The notes under the pieces are model-generated. The model was not told the DNA's origin. It searched no databases and was given only the letters and a program-made list of their open reading frames with translations. Position numbers and translations under genes: made by a program. Positions 46,801 to 53,089 of a DNA stretch of 64,000 nt are shown piece after piece. Where the stretch lies: positions 1-64,000 of the forward strand of contig NZ_BAGD01000044.1 of assembly GCF_000308635.1 (NCBI RefSeq), read 5' to 3'. The number at the start of each line of letters is the position of its first letter. Position 1 is the first letter of the stretch. Source of the stretch: Nocardia otitidiscaviarum NBRC 14405 (GTDB lineage Bacteria; Actinomycetota; Actinomycetes; Mycobacteriales; Mycobacteriaceae).

Positions 46801-47184
46801 CTGGTGTGGCTGCGCGAACCGCTCGCGATGGGCGATCGCCTCCCGCTCAAGGCCGGTCTGGTCACCTCGCTCGGCTTCGGCCACGTCTCCGGCCTGCTCG
46901 CCGTCGTGCACCCGCAGGCGTTCGTCGCGGCCATCGACCCCGAGCGGCGCGAGGAGTACCTGCGCAAGGCCGAAGAGCGGAAGCTCAACGGCCGCCAGCG
47001 CTTCGTCGAGGCCATGTGTGGCGGCGCGCCCCTCTACGAGCGCCCCGCCGACCGCCGCCTCGGCGGCGACGGCACCCCCGCCAAGCAGTCCCGCCAACTC
47101 GAGGCCGACGTCCTGCTCACCAAGGACGCCCGCCTCGGTACCGACGGCATGTACATCGCCCAGCGGGGACCCGCCTGTAGCTGA
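37840..47184 (+). CDS. fas: Type I fatty acid synthase (FAS-I), single polypeptide
   Basis: 3114 residues in the bacterial FAS-I order. Acetyl transferase has GHSQG with Ser160. Enoyl reductase begins near residue 430 (LLAGMTPTT). Dehydratase has the hot-dog motif SGDHNPIH near 1265. Malonyl/palmitoyl transferase has GHSVG with Ser1477. The carrier domain has GVSSRRNQ with likely phosphopantetheine Ser1849. Ketoreductase begins ITGASKGS near 2158. Ketosynthase has Cys2754, His2906 and His2947. It makes long-chain acyl-CoAs de novo, including mycolate precursors. The TTG at 37840 (MTINEST) follows AAGGAAG; the longer frame has no site. All catalytic residues checked are present. It is followed by acpS. 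Confidence 0.97.
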   Translation: MTINESTGTGSRARVARKASEGGVRSSLLDRLLGGAPYALAFGGQGAQWLRELEEIGRDSALEPELTALVNEAAQRLEPVAAQLLVVRPVGFDPIGWMLEEEIADPEQGEVSAAPSPQILRSAAVSMPGVFLTQVAALRALRLQGLDIVAQAPVAYIGHSQGRLAATAAAAHGERDAEMLALAQLIGAAAGLIARRRGLVPVGERMPMVAVSHVDPDRLRAVVDEVSADVDASKAAVVSIRNGRRRAVLSGPVAQLDRVRQRCAEISAEQTRDREAKKRGGAVFAPVFEDIPVEVAFHHPALAETVELVSTWAGQCGLDTEMAAALTKEILVDPIDWVATVDEVVSEGAQWILDLGPGDLLTRLTAGSLKGTGVGVLAASTRPGQRSLFTPGAAPEIAPAWAEFAPKPVRLPNGRIVVETAFTRLTGRSPILLAGMTPTTVDAKIVAAAANAGHWAELAGGGQVTEQIFADRVAELKTLLHPGRAVQFNSLFLDPYLWKLQLGGKRLVQRSRSAGAPFDGVVVTAGIPELEEAVALIEELTEAGITHVAFKPGTVAQIRAVLRIADAVPDYPVIMHIEGGRAGGHHSWEDLDDLLLETYAELRGRGNVVVCVGGGIGTPERATEYLTGAWSQAHGYPVMPLDGVLVGTAAMATLEATTAPEVKQMLVDTPGTPDWVGAGTASGGMASGRSQLGADIHEIDNAASRTGRLLDEVAGDAEAVAQRRTEIIEALDRTAKPYFGDVATMTYVEWLERYVELAVGLDRRKDFDCGGDFADAIADATRSVWLDITWRDRFAEMMRRTESRLNEADRGEIETLFADDAAFEEPVRALCALKERYPAAADTVLHPADVPFFISLCKTPGKPVNFVPVVDQDVRRWWRSDSLWQAHDPRYSADQVCIIPGTVAVAGITRADEPVGELLDRFEQDAAYSMVRAGLVPAAVDGRRRADIAHGALDTVLAAPDVQWAGRTTVNPVHRLGDVHEWTMNGKGAIHPPTGATLSATEGPETDHAYVELTVPLLGGAVAAAKDAVRIRMTVPTSVYNGGAPVVSEADAETAMSALLAVAAGQALPEVKTVDGAKVAHVNTAWTPDLIADHAGVTGSGLPENLSTNGRTVPDVLVGACWPAVFAVLGATRTEDGSSVIEGMLDLVHLDHRIELAGELPDGASVLAVRAEAGETLDTDLGRVIEVRVRITGMLDKPETGMSMPTIATLTERFAIRGRTGAGELTDPPRAAGTLSTDAADTPRRRRRDVTVTAPRAMAAFAQVSGDHNPIHTSEAASKLAGLGSPIVHGMWLSAAAQHAVSAIDSADKLPPRTLTAWTTRFLGMVRPGAQIDVRVERVAVDRGSEIVEVGCRIGGDLVMTATGRIAPPKTVYAFPGQGIQTKGMGLDARTRSKAAKEVWDRADKHTREALGFSILAVVRDNPTYLKARGVEYRHPQGVLHLTQFTQVAMATLGVAQVAELREAGAFVDGAMLAGHSVGEYNALAAVAGVLPLEAVLEVVFQRGSAMHELVPRDAQGRSDYRMAAIRPSQIGVPDAAVIDFVATVGAKAGEFLEVVNLNLRGSQYAIAGTVAGLEALEAEIERRRAEFGGKRAFVLVPGIDVPFHSTVLRAGVPEFRHKLQELLPADLHPELLVGRYIPNLVPRPFSLEREFIAEIADYVPSEPLAEVLADFDDWAARPTELCRVVLIELLAWQFASPVRWIETQDLLFTDAAHGGLGVERFVEIGLAATPTVANLATNTLKLPMFANTAVEVLNIEREAGVVYSTDTDPAPVDEPEETSAETAAPAAAAAPTAPVAAPAAPTGGPTPDDIAFTAADATRVLIALWTKLRLDQIGPVDTIEGLCDGVSSRRNQLLVDLGSELSLGAIDGAADADMGALSATVDRLARTYKPFGSVLSDAIGDHLRKVFGPSGKRPAAIAERVKKVWGLGDGWASHVTAEVSLGTREGASVRGGDLGGLVSGALGDGAAVDAAIDAAVQAVAARRGVAVSIPSAGGGGGATVDAAALGEFTEQITGRDGVLAQAARVILESLGHAEQLSAPESTDDTLVDLVSAELGSDWPRLVAPAFDARKAVLIDDRWASAREDLARLWLGGDAGLDELPVDGYVGAGEAVAAQANWWRERAMHEARSVLAGLYGRIAAAAVEVTEPGVWSSEIAVITGASKGSIAAAATGRLLGGGATVVVTTSKLDDARLAFYKQLYRDHARHGAALWVVPANMASYSDIDALVEWVGNEQTDTAGGAKVLVKEAMTPTLLLPFAAPRVAGDLADAGARAEMEMRVLLWSVERLIGGLSKLGADHDVDAKLHVVLPGSPNRGLFGGDGAYGESKAALDAVVAKWRAEKSWAQRVTLVHALIGWVRGTGLMGHNDPLVEAVEQAGVQTWSTQEMADELLKWCTERARGVTAQGPQQIDLTGGLAGAKLDLSALGREAAEAAAAEEDTAAKAATIPALPAPPTMVSSALPVPEWGAVTADLDDMVVIVGAGELGPYGSARTRFEMEVSDELSAAGVLELAWTTGLVTWENEPKPGWYDTETGDYVDESELAERYHDTVVERCGVRRYGDDGAMVDNTAPLLTSVFLDKDLTFVVNSEAEARAFHAANPEQTVVTPVEGSGDWQVTRKAGTEIRVPRKAKLSRFVGGQIPTGWDPTRWGISADMAGSVDRVALWNIVCTVDAFLSSGFSPAELMSWVHPAMVANTQGTGMGGMSSMRSLYIDNLLGEPRANDILQEALPNVALAHVVQSYVGSYGGMVHPVAACATAAVSVEEGVDKIRLGKADLVVAGGYDDLGIEGIVGFGDMSATADSAAMSAKGISDRYFSRANDRRRGGFVESQGGGTVLLARGSVAVEMGLPVLGVVAFAQSFADGVHTSIPAPGLGALAAGRGGPESQLAAALRKLGVAPDEIAVVSKHDTSTAANDPNESELHERLATALGRSDGAPLFVVSQKTLTGHAKGGAAAFQLIGLCQVLEQGVIPPNRSLDCVDAKMREYPHLVWLREPLAMGDRLPLKAGLVTSLGFGHVSGLLAVVHPQAFVAAIDPERREEYLRKAEERKLNGRQRFVEAMCGGAPLYERPADRRLGGDGTPAKQSRQLEADVLLTKDARLGTDGMYIAQRGPACS

Positions 47185-47332
47185 TCATCGGGAACCGCTG
47201 CGCTTGGGCAGTCTGCGCCAGGGGCGCAGGGTGGGCAAGCGCAGCACCCTCCGACGCGGCGCTGCCGCCCGGACGCGGGAACGCTTGCGGCGCAGACCAA
47301 AGCACTGCTGTCAGCCAGCGGAACCGATCGAC

Positions 47333-47370
47333 TACCAGCGGAGCCTACGGAACCGTAGGCTCCGCTGGTA
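47333..47370. promoter_or_regulatory. Perfect hairpin between fas and acpS
   Basis: 18-bp perfect arms starting TACCAGCGGAGCCTACGG with an AA loop, 149 bp after the fas stop and 50 bp before acpS. It may terminate or attenuate fas transcription, or stabilise the 3' end while acpS is made from the same or its own promoter. There is no T-run. Confidence 0.6.
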
Positions 47371-47419
47371 TGTTCAGCCGACCACGACTGCACACCGACC
47401 GACGAGGAGCTGCGGCGCG

Positions 47420-47842
47420 TTGACGATCCTGGGTATCGGACTGGACCTGGTGACGATCTCGGAGTTCTCCGAGCAGCTGAAGCGCACCGGAACCACCATG
47501 TTGCGGGAAAGCTTCACTGCGGGGGAGCGCCGCTACTGCGAGAGCAAGTCCACCGATTCGGCGCGCAGCTACGCGGCCCGCTGGGCGGCGAAGGAAGCGG
47601 TGCTCAAGGCGTGGGCCTCCTCCCGTTTCGCGCGTAGCCCGCAGGTCGGCGACAATCCGTATCCGCTCATCGAGGTGGTCAACGACGCCTGGGGCCGCCC
47701 CAGCATCCGATTGCACGGCCTCGCCGCGGAATTCCTGCCGCGCGTGCGAATCCACCTGTCGCTCACCCACGACGGCGACACCGCGGCCGCCATGGTGGTG
47801 CTGGAGGATCCGGGCGAGCTGGCCGACCTCATCGGCCAGTAG
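47420..47842 (+). CDS. acpS: Holo-[acyl-carrier-protein] synthase AcpS
   Basis: 140 residues, with the AcpS Mg2+/CoA motifs GIGLDLVTI at the N-terminus (Asp9) and RWAAKEAVLKAW near residue 57, plus VRIHLSLTHDGDTAAAMVV near the end. It transfers phosphopantetheine from CoA to the carrier-domain serine; adjacent fas is its known substrate in mycobacteria. The start is TTG at 47420, preceded by GAGGAG ten bases away; the open frame extends upstream through the hairpin and is not used. Confidence 0.95.
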   Translation: MTILGIGLDLVTISEFSEQLKRTGTTMLRESFTAGERRYCESKSTDSARSYAARWAAKEAVLKAWASSRFARSPQVGDNPYPLIEVVNDAWGRPSIRLHGLAAEFLPRVRIHLSLTHDGDTAAAMVVLEDPGELADLIGQ

Positions 47843-47872
47843 GCCAGCGGGCGAAACCACCGCCGCGCGCGG

Positions 47873-48583
47873 CTAGCTTCCGGCGTTCTTCTGCCCGCCC
47901 GTTCGCGATTCCTTCTCGGCGATCAGCAGATACGCCACCATGAGCCGCTTCAGCTCCGCCACTGCCGCATCGTGGCTGAGCCCGTCCTGCACCGAGAAGT
48001 TCAGCATCGAGTACACGACGTGCACCAGCACCTGCGCCATCATGGACCGGCGGGCGCGGGGGGTGCGCGGCATCAGCGGCCGCAGCATCTGCGCCACCAC
48101 CTCCGCGAACTCCTTCTCGTGAATCGCGCCGGTGGCCCGCGTGGACGGCGTGGACTGCATGGCCAGCCACACCTCGCGCCGGGACGGGTCGGTCATCCAC
48201 AGCTGCGCCATGTGGTCCACGAAGCTGTTCATGTACCGCAGCCAGTCCATGGACGGCACTTCACCGTGGAAGTTGGCCAGCTCCTGTGAAACCGCCACCA
48301 GGTCTTGGCGATTGAGTTCGCAGACGATCACGTACTTGTTGGCGAAGAACTGGTAGAGCGTGCCGATCGGCACTTCCGCGCGGGCCGCCACCTCTTCACA
48401 GGTGAAGGATTCGAAGCCGACCTCGACGAGCAGCTCCCTGGACGATTGGAGCAGTGCGTCGAATTTCCGCTTGCTCCGTTCCTGCGTCGGACGGCGGCGG
48501 GGCATCAACTCTTGCGGGTCGTCCTGCAACTCCAACGCAGGGTCGGGCCTCGGCGTTGCCCTCGCTCCCGTGCGCGTTTCCAC
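47873..48583 (-). CDS. TetR-family transcriptional regulator beside acpS
   Basis: About 236 residues. A disordered N-terminal extension (about 26 residues) leads into RRRPTQERSKRKFDALLQS and the helix-turn-helix FTCEEVAARAEVPIGTLYQFF. The C-terminal domain is helical. The start is uncertain: GTG 48583, TTG 48589 and ATG 48505 are all in frame and none has a strong ribosome site. It is convergent with acpS and divergent from the membrane protein at 48751. The mycobacterial fas regulator FasR is a TetR protein, but this sequence does not look close to it, so its target is open. Confidence 0.8.
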   Translation of the reverse strand: METRTGARATPRPDPALELQDDPQELMPRRRPTQERSKRKFDALLQSSRELLVEVGFESFTCEEVAARAEVPIGTLYQFFANKYVIVCELNRQDLVAVSQELANFHGEVPSMDWLRYMNSFVDHMAQLWMTDPSRREVWLAMQSTPSTRATGAIHEKEFAEVVAQMLRPLMPRTPRARRSMMAQVLVHVVYSMLNFSVQDGLSHDAAVAELKRLMVAYLLIAEKESRTGGQKNAGS

Positions 48584-48750
48584 GTCCAACAGGCTACTGG
48601 TAGCGACACGCTGATGACACGCGGCGGTGTCCTGCGTGTTTTCGAAAGGCCCATCGGTTATGACCAATCCGCGCCGAGTGTGGCGTCGAACACTCATTGC
48701 AGCTGCTTATAGCGGCTGGACTCCAACGCGCTAGGCGGAAGGCTGAATCT

Positions 48751-50061
48751 GTGGTTGTTCCTGCGGTAGTTCGATCAGCGGTGACCATCGGTGTCTCCAC
48801 CGAACGCGGCACCGTCCATGCTGTGGCGCTCGCGGACGACGGCGACAAGCTGCCCGAGCGAGTGCTGCTGCACCTCACCGGAAGGGTCGGCGGCGAGACC
48901 AAGGCGGACCTCGCCGCGGCTGTCGAGGCGGTCATGGATGCCGTCGCCGACAAGATCGGTCCCGATCGCGACGTCGTGGGGGCCGCGGTCGCCTACCGCG
49001 ATGCCGCCGAGCGGCGCGCGATCGTCACCAGGCTGGCCTCCGGGCGCTGGCACGAGGCGTCGCTGGTCTCGGCCAAGTCCTCGCATCTCGCGGCCGCGCG
49101 GGCCATGACCTGGGTGGACGAATTCGAGGATCTCGCCATCTGCGAGGTCGTGCCCGGCTTCCAGGCGTTCTCGCTCATCGACGGGGATCGCACCCGGGTG
49201 CTGGCGGCAGTGTCGCTCAGCGGTGGCGCGGCCACCGAGGAGGCCATGCGGGCCGCCGTGACCGCGGCCTGGGATCAGTTCGACGCGGCCGGGGTGCGTC
49301 CCGACGCGGTGGTGCTGATCGGTTCGGCCGCAAGCGAACCCACCGTGGTGGCGGCGCTGGAGGCCGGATTCGGGGCCCCCATCATCCCGTGCGCGGTGGC
49401 GGCGCAGGCCCCGGCCATCGGCGCGGCACTGGCCGCGCTGCCGGAGACCGAGTACGCGGGCGAGGCGGCCGAGCGGATGAAGCGCACCCGCGGCACCGCG
49501 GCGCTGTTCGCGGCGGCCAGTGTGCTCGCGGGCGGTCTGGTGGCGGGCGGGGTGTACTCGGCCAGCGGCAGTTCGCGCACGGTACCCGAGCCCATGCTCA
49601 CCGACGCCCGGATCAATGCGGACGGTGGTCACCGCGGCCCGCATCCGGCCATCGCCGATTCCGGTTCGGCGGTCGGTTCGTCCAATGAGACGCACTGGGA
49701 ACCCGCCGTCGTCGAGCCCTCGGAGGCGGGTGCGGTGCTGGAGGGCGAGCCCGCGGCCGAGCCGACCGTGGTGACCCTCGATCCCGGCACCTCCAGCTGG
49801 GGTTCGGAAGCGGACTCCGAGCCGCTCGGACTCATGGGCCCCAAACCGCTGCTCGACGCTCCGGCGGAGCGCGAGACGGGCGTGGGCCAGCAGTCCATCA
49901 TCCCCGCACCGACCAACCCGGTCGGCGCGCCGGACGGCTTCGGTCTGTTCCCGGGCGAATCCGCCCCGCCGCCGCTGGGCACGCCCGAATTCCAGAGCTG
50001 GTGGGACAGCCACTGGGCGATGATGCTGAAGTGGGCGGTGCAGATGCTGCCGCGCGTATAG
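48751..50061 (+). CDS. Single-pass membrane protein with N-terminal globular domain
   Basis: 436 residues. Residues 1-240 form an alpha/beta domain starting VRSAVTIGVSTERGTVHAVAL, a pattern reminiscent of the actin-like (ASKHA) or DUF7159-type domains of actinobacterial surface proteins. One membrane helix lies at about 249-270 (LFAAASVLAGGLVAGGVY). The remaining 165 residues are Pro/Glu/Ser-rich and extracytoplasmic, ending in a Trp-rich FQSWWDSHWAMMLKW. GTG 48751 follows GGAAGG with an 8-nt spacer. Function is unknown. It stands alone between the TetR gene and a terminator. Confidence 0.65.
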   Translation: MVVPAVVRSAVTIGVSTERGTVHAVALADDGDKLPERVLLHLTGRVGGETKADLAAAVEAVMDAVADKIGPDRDVVGAAVAYRDAAERRAIVTRLASGRWHEASLVSAKSSHLAAARAMTWVDEFEDLAICEVVPGFQAFSLIDGDRTRVLAAVSLSGGAATEEAMRAAVTAAWDQFDAAGVRPDAVVLIGSAASEPTVVAALEAGFGAPIIPCAVAAQAPAIGAALAALPETEYAGEAAERMKRTRGTAALFAAASVLAGGLVAGGVYSASGSSRTVPEPMLTDARINADGGHRGPHPAIADSGSAVGSSNETHWEPAVVEPSEAGAVLEGEPAAEPTVVTLDPGTSSWGSEADSEPLGLMGPKPLLDAPAERETGVGQQSIIPAPTNPVGAPDGFGLFPGESAPPPLGTPEFQSWWDSHWAMMLKWAVQMLPRV

Positions 50062-50085
50062 CGCTGTAGCGCACCGCAACCCGCT

Positions 50086-50122
50086 CGAAGGTCCGGCCAA
50101 CCGACGGATGGCCGGACCTTCG
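50086..50122. terminator. Bidirectional terminator between the membrane-protein gene and bcp
   Basis: 14-bp perfect arms (CGAAGGTCCGGCCA / TGGCCGGACCTTCG) and a 9-nt loop lie between two convergent stop codons 67 bp apart. Confidence 0.85.
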
Positions 50123-50128
50123 TCGTGC

Positions 50129-50602
50129 TCAGACCGACAGGTCGCGACGCAGCTTCGCCACGTGCCCGGTGGCGCGCACGTTGTACTGGGCGGCCTCGAT
50201 CTTGCCGTTCTCGTCCACCAGGAAGGTGGAGCGGATCACCCCGGTGACCTTCTTGCCGTACATCGTCTTCTCGCCGAAGGCGCCCCACGCGGTGAGCACC
50301 TCCTTGTCCGGGTCGGACAGCAGCGCGAAGGTGAGCTGCTCGTTGTCGCGGAACTTGGCCAGTTTGGCGGGTTTGTCGGGGGAGATGCCGACCACCTCGA
50401 TACCCGCGCCGTTCAGTTCGGCCAGGTTGTCGCGGAAGTCGCAGGCTTCTTTGGTGCAGCCGGGGGTGCTCGCCGCCGGGTAGAAGTACACGATCACCTT
50501 GCGGCCCTTGAAGTCGGACAGGGATACCGGATTCCCGTCCGCGTCGGGCAGGGTGAAGGCGGGGGCGGTGTCGCCGGGACTGAGGCGGTGGTTCTCGGTC
50601 AT
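50129..50602 (-). CDS. bcp: Thioredoxin-dependent thiol peroxidase (Bcp/PrxQ)
   Basis: 157 residues, a standard PrxQ-type peroxiredoxin. The peroxidatic Cys49 is in ASTPGCTKEAC and the resolving Cys54 is five residues later, typical of atypical two-cysteine Bcp. It reduces hydrogen and organic peroxides with thioredoxin in the cytoplasm. Its position near acpS-fas is the same as in mycobacteria. Confidence 0.95.
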   Translation of the reverse strand: MTENHRLSPGDTAPAFTLPDADGNPVSLSDFKGRKVIVYFYPAASTPGCTKEACDFRDNLAELNGAGIEVVGISPDKPAKLAKFRDNEQLTFALLSDPDKEVLTAWGAFGEKTMYGKKVTGVIRSTFLVDENGKIEAAQYNVRATGHVAKLRRDLSV

Positions 50603-50762
50603 GCCAGCACGCTAGCCGATCCGGCACCGGGCTATACACTCGCTGGCAGGCCGGCGCACATCGCGTTTGCCCTACTCACCACGGCGGATGTGGCGATGGG
50701 CGGTCGGCTGGCGGACGACGATCGCGCCGCCCATCGGGAGCGGCCTGAGACAGGAGTGTGAC

Positions 50763-50987
50763 GTGGCGAGGGATACCGAGGACATTCAGCGCGAGATCGA
50801 GGCCGCGCGGCACCGGCTCGCGAACACCCTCGATGAGCTGGCGGTGCGCGCCGATCCCCAGCGGCTGGCCGACAACACCAAGCAGGCGTTCGTGGCCAAG
50901 GTGAACGAGCCCAAGATCAAGTACAGCCTCATCGGGGCCGGACTGCTGGTGTTCCTGCTGCTGGTGGTGAAGATCTTCCGGGACTGA
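50763..50987 (+). CDS. DUF3618 membrane protein
   Basis: 74 residues. An N-terminal amphipathic helix with the DUF3618 pattern (DIQREIEAARHRLANTLDEL) is followed by one C-terminal membrane helix (YSLIGAGLLVFLLLVVKIF). GTG 50763 follows AGGAG with a 6-nt spacer. It is divergent from bcp, as its counterpart is in mycobacteria. Function is unknown. Confidence 0.85.
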   Translation: MARDTEDIQREIEAARHRLANTLDELAVRADPQRLADNTKQAFVAKVNEPKIKYSLIGAGLLVFLLLVVKIFRD

Positions 50988-51039
50988 GCGCCCGCCGCCG
51001 ATCCGGGCGACCGGTATCGGCGGGTTTCGAGAGATGACG

Positions 51040-51070
51040 AACCCCCGGTGCGATCGAGGCACCGGGGGTT
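51040..51070. terminator. Bidirectional terminator between DUF3618 and Excalibur genes
   Basis: 12-bp perfect arms (AACCCCCGGTGC / GCACCGGGGGTT), a 7-nt loop and a T-rich flank lie between two convergent genes. Confidence 0.85.
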
Positions 51071-51097
51071 TCTGTCTGGCTGCGACGGCGTCGCGAA

Positions 51098-51397
51098 TCA
51101 GACCGTGGGGCAGGCGAAGCCGTCACCGTCGGGGTCGAGGTGCGGGCCGTAACCGGGCTCGCCGCGGAAGAGGGGTGCGTGCCCGGCGGCGCGGGCGTCA
51201 TCGCAGTTGCGGTAGGAACCGCCGGCCGAGCCGGTCTGCGACAGCTGGGCCGAGCCGACCGCGGCCGAGCCGGTGTCGATGGTGGACGAGCCGGTGCCCG
51301 AGGATCCGGCGGGAACCTGGGCGACGGCCGCCGCGGCGGGGGCGAGAGTCGTCAGACCCGCGACGCTGGCGGTGACGAGGAGCCTGCGAACGTTCAT
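51098..51397 (-). CDS. Secreted Excalibur calcium-binding protein
   Basis: 99 residues. A signal peptide (MNVRRLLV, hydrophobic core, AAAAVAQ) and a Ser/Gly-rich linker lead to a C-terminal Excalibur domain: NCDDARAAG, then GYGPHLDPDGDGFACP with the DxDxDG calcium loop and paired cysteines. Such domains are found on extracellular proteins of Gram-positive bacteria. ATG 51397 follows AGAGGA. Function is unknown beyond likely surface or extracellular calcium binding. Confidence 0.85.
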   Translation of the reverse strand: MNVRRLLVTASVAGLTTLAPAAAAVAQVPAGSSGTGSSTIDTGSAAVGSAQLSQTGSAGGSYRNCDDARAAGHAPLFRGEPGYGPHLDPDGDGFACPTV

Positions 51398-51595
51398 GTA
51401 TTCCTCTGTGTTTTCGTGCGTTTTTGTGCGCGATGGACGGGGCGGACCGGCTCGACGCGGGCGCCACCGCTACCGGGGACGGCACGGTGGCCGGTCCGGT
51501 CCGCCGTCCACCATCACAACGGACCGTTGCATTGTCAACCGGTTGCGCTATTCATCGAGGCAGAAGCCTTGCGCGCAGGCCCGTTTCGCCGCGTT

Positions 51596-52570
51596 TCACT
51601 CTCCGAGGCGGTGCCCCGCGCGGTGCTCCGCGGGAATATGACCCATTCGCCCGGCTTGGAAATCCTCGATGGCGTCGATGATTTCCTGTCGGCTGTTCAT
51701 GACGAACGGTCCGTACTGTACGACCGGTTCCCGGATGGGGCGACCGCCCAGCAGCAGCACTTCCATATCGCCGGTGCGCGTATCTTGTTTCGCATCGGCG
51801 GCCACGGTGAGCGAATCGCCGTGCCCCAGCACCGCCAGTTGGCCCGCGGTCACCGGCCGCCCGCCGACCGCGCCACTGCCCGAGACCACGTAGACCATGG
51901 CGGTGAAGTCGCGCGGCCAGGGCGTTTCCAGCCGACCGCCCGGCGTGATGGAGGCGTGCGCGTAGGCGATGGGCGTATGGGTCGACCCCGGTCCGGAGAA
52001 TCCGCCGACATCCCCGGCGATGATCCGCACCAGCGCCCCGCCGTCGTGCGAGCTGACCAGGGTCAGTTCGCTCGCGCGCAGATCCTGGTAGCGCGGCGCG
52101 GCCATCTTGTTGTCGCGCGGCAGGTTCACCCACAGCTGGAAGCCGTGCATCCGGCCGCCGTGTGTCACCAGTTCCTCGGCGGGCAGCTCGTCGTGCAGGA
52201 TGCCGGATCCGGCCGTCATCCACTGCGTATCGCCCTCGCCGATGACGCCTCCGCCGCCGTGCGAGTCGTGGTGGACCATGCTGCCGTCGAGCACGTAGGT
52301 GACGGTCTCGAAACCGCGGTGCGGATGCCAGGGCGCGCCCTTGGCCTCGTGCGGCTCGTAGGTGACCGGGCCCATCTCGTCGAGCAGGATGAACGGGTCG
52401 GCGGTGCGCAGGTCCACGCTGGGGAAGGGGCGCCGCACCTCGAAGCCCGCGCCCTCGCGCTGGCTGTGGGCGGTGACCAGGGTGCGGACGGCGCGCTCGC
52501 GTCCGGTGGCGGCGTCGGGGCGCGGGAGCCGCGGCAGCACCAGGATGTTGTCGACGGTGATGGCGGGCAT
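51596..52570 (-). CDS. Pirin-family bicupin protein
   Basis: 324 residues. The N-terminal cupin has the pirin metal-site pattern HPHRGFETVTYVLDG near residue 88 and a later HGFQLWVNLP, followed by a C-terminal pirin domain. Bacterial pirins can act as quercetin 2,3-dioxygenases or as redox/metabolic modulators; the substrate here is unknown. ATG 52570 follows AGGAGG with a 5-nt spacer; the longer frame lacks one. It is divergent from a MarR regulator gene. Confidence 0.88.
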   Translation of the reverse strand: MPAITVDNILVLPRLPRPDAATGRERAVRTLVTAHSQREGAGFEVRRPFPSVDLRTADPFILLDEMGPVTYEPHEAKGAPWHPHRGFETVTYVLDGSMVHHDSHGGGGVIGEGDTQWMTAGSGILHDELPAEELVTHGGRMHGFQLWVNLPRDNKMAAPRYQDLRASELTLVSSHDGGALVRIIAGDVGGFSGPGSTHTPIAYAHASITPGGRLETPWPRDFTAMVYVVSGSGAVGGRPVTAGQLAVLGHGDSLTVAADAKQDTRTGDMEVLLLGGRPIREPVVQYGPFVMNSRQEIIDAIEDFQAGRMGHIPAEHRAGHRLGE

Positions 52571-52588
52571 GGGAACCTCCTGTGGACC

Positions 52589-52608
52589 GGTTGGTGTCCA
52601 TGTCAACC
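52589..52608. promoter_or_regulatory. Candidate MarR operator between pirin and marR genes
   Basis: GGTTGGTGTCCATGTCAACC is an imperfect palindrome with GGTTG/CAACC outer arms. It lies between the divergent pirin and MarR genes, 18 bp from the pirin start, and probably controls both. Confidence 0.5.
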
Positions 52609-52630
52609 ATTAGCCGCTAAGATCTATTCC

Positions 52631-53089
52631 ATGGTGCGTTGGCTGAATGACGAGGAGCAGCAGACCTGGCAGTCCTATATCCGGATGCGCCAGCGTCTCG
52701 ACGCCGCCATCGCGGCCGGATTGGCGGCCGACGGGCTCTCACCCTCGGACTACGAGATCCTGGTCGCGCTGTCGGCACACGGGGGAGAGTTGCGCGCCAA
52801 GGATCTGGGTGCGGAGATCTGCTGGGACAAGAGCCGCCTGTCCAAGCACCTCGCTCGCATGGACGGGCGCGGCCTGGTGTCCCGGTGCCCGGCCACCGAC
52901 GACGCGCGGGGGCGTGAGGTGCGGCTGACCGATGCTGGTCGCGCCGCCCTGGAACACGCCGCGCCGAACCATGTGGAACTGGTCCGGCGGGCTTTCATCG
53001 ACCATATGACCGATGCCGAGGCGACGGCGCTGCGCTCGCTCGGTGCGAAGGTGGCGGAGGCGGTCGAGCGCGAGAGTGCGCTCGACTAG
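52631..53089 (+). CDS. MarR-family transcriptional regulator
   Basis: 152 residues with the MarR winged helix: LSPSDYEILVALSAHGGELRA, recognition region CWDKSRLSKHLARMDGRGLV, and wing DDARGREVRLTDAG. It is divergent from the pirin gene, a common regulator/target layout. ATG 52631 has only a weak site and may be leaderless or nearly so. Its stop overlaps the end of the convergent crotonase gene by 4 bp. Confidence 0.88.
   Translation: MVRWLNDEEQQTWQSYIRMRQRLDAAIAAGLAADGLSPSDYEILVALSAHGGELRAKDLGAEICWDKSRLSKHLARMDGRGLVSRCPATDDARGREVRLTDAGRAALEHAAPNHVELVRRAFIDHMTDAEATALRSLGAKVAEAVERESALD

Noticed and set aside
37720..47097. A 3125-codon open frame antisense to fas
   Set aside because: It mirrors the whole fas gene. 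In high-GC genes with biased third positions one antisense frame stays open. Its translation is His/Gly/Arg/Gln-rich with no family or ribosome site.
47873..48583. Calling the acpS-adjacent TetR protein FasR
   Set aside because: Both are TetR family, but the N-terminal and helix-turn-helix sequences do not resemble what I know of FasR, and mycobacterial fasR is not next to fas.
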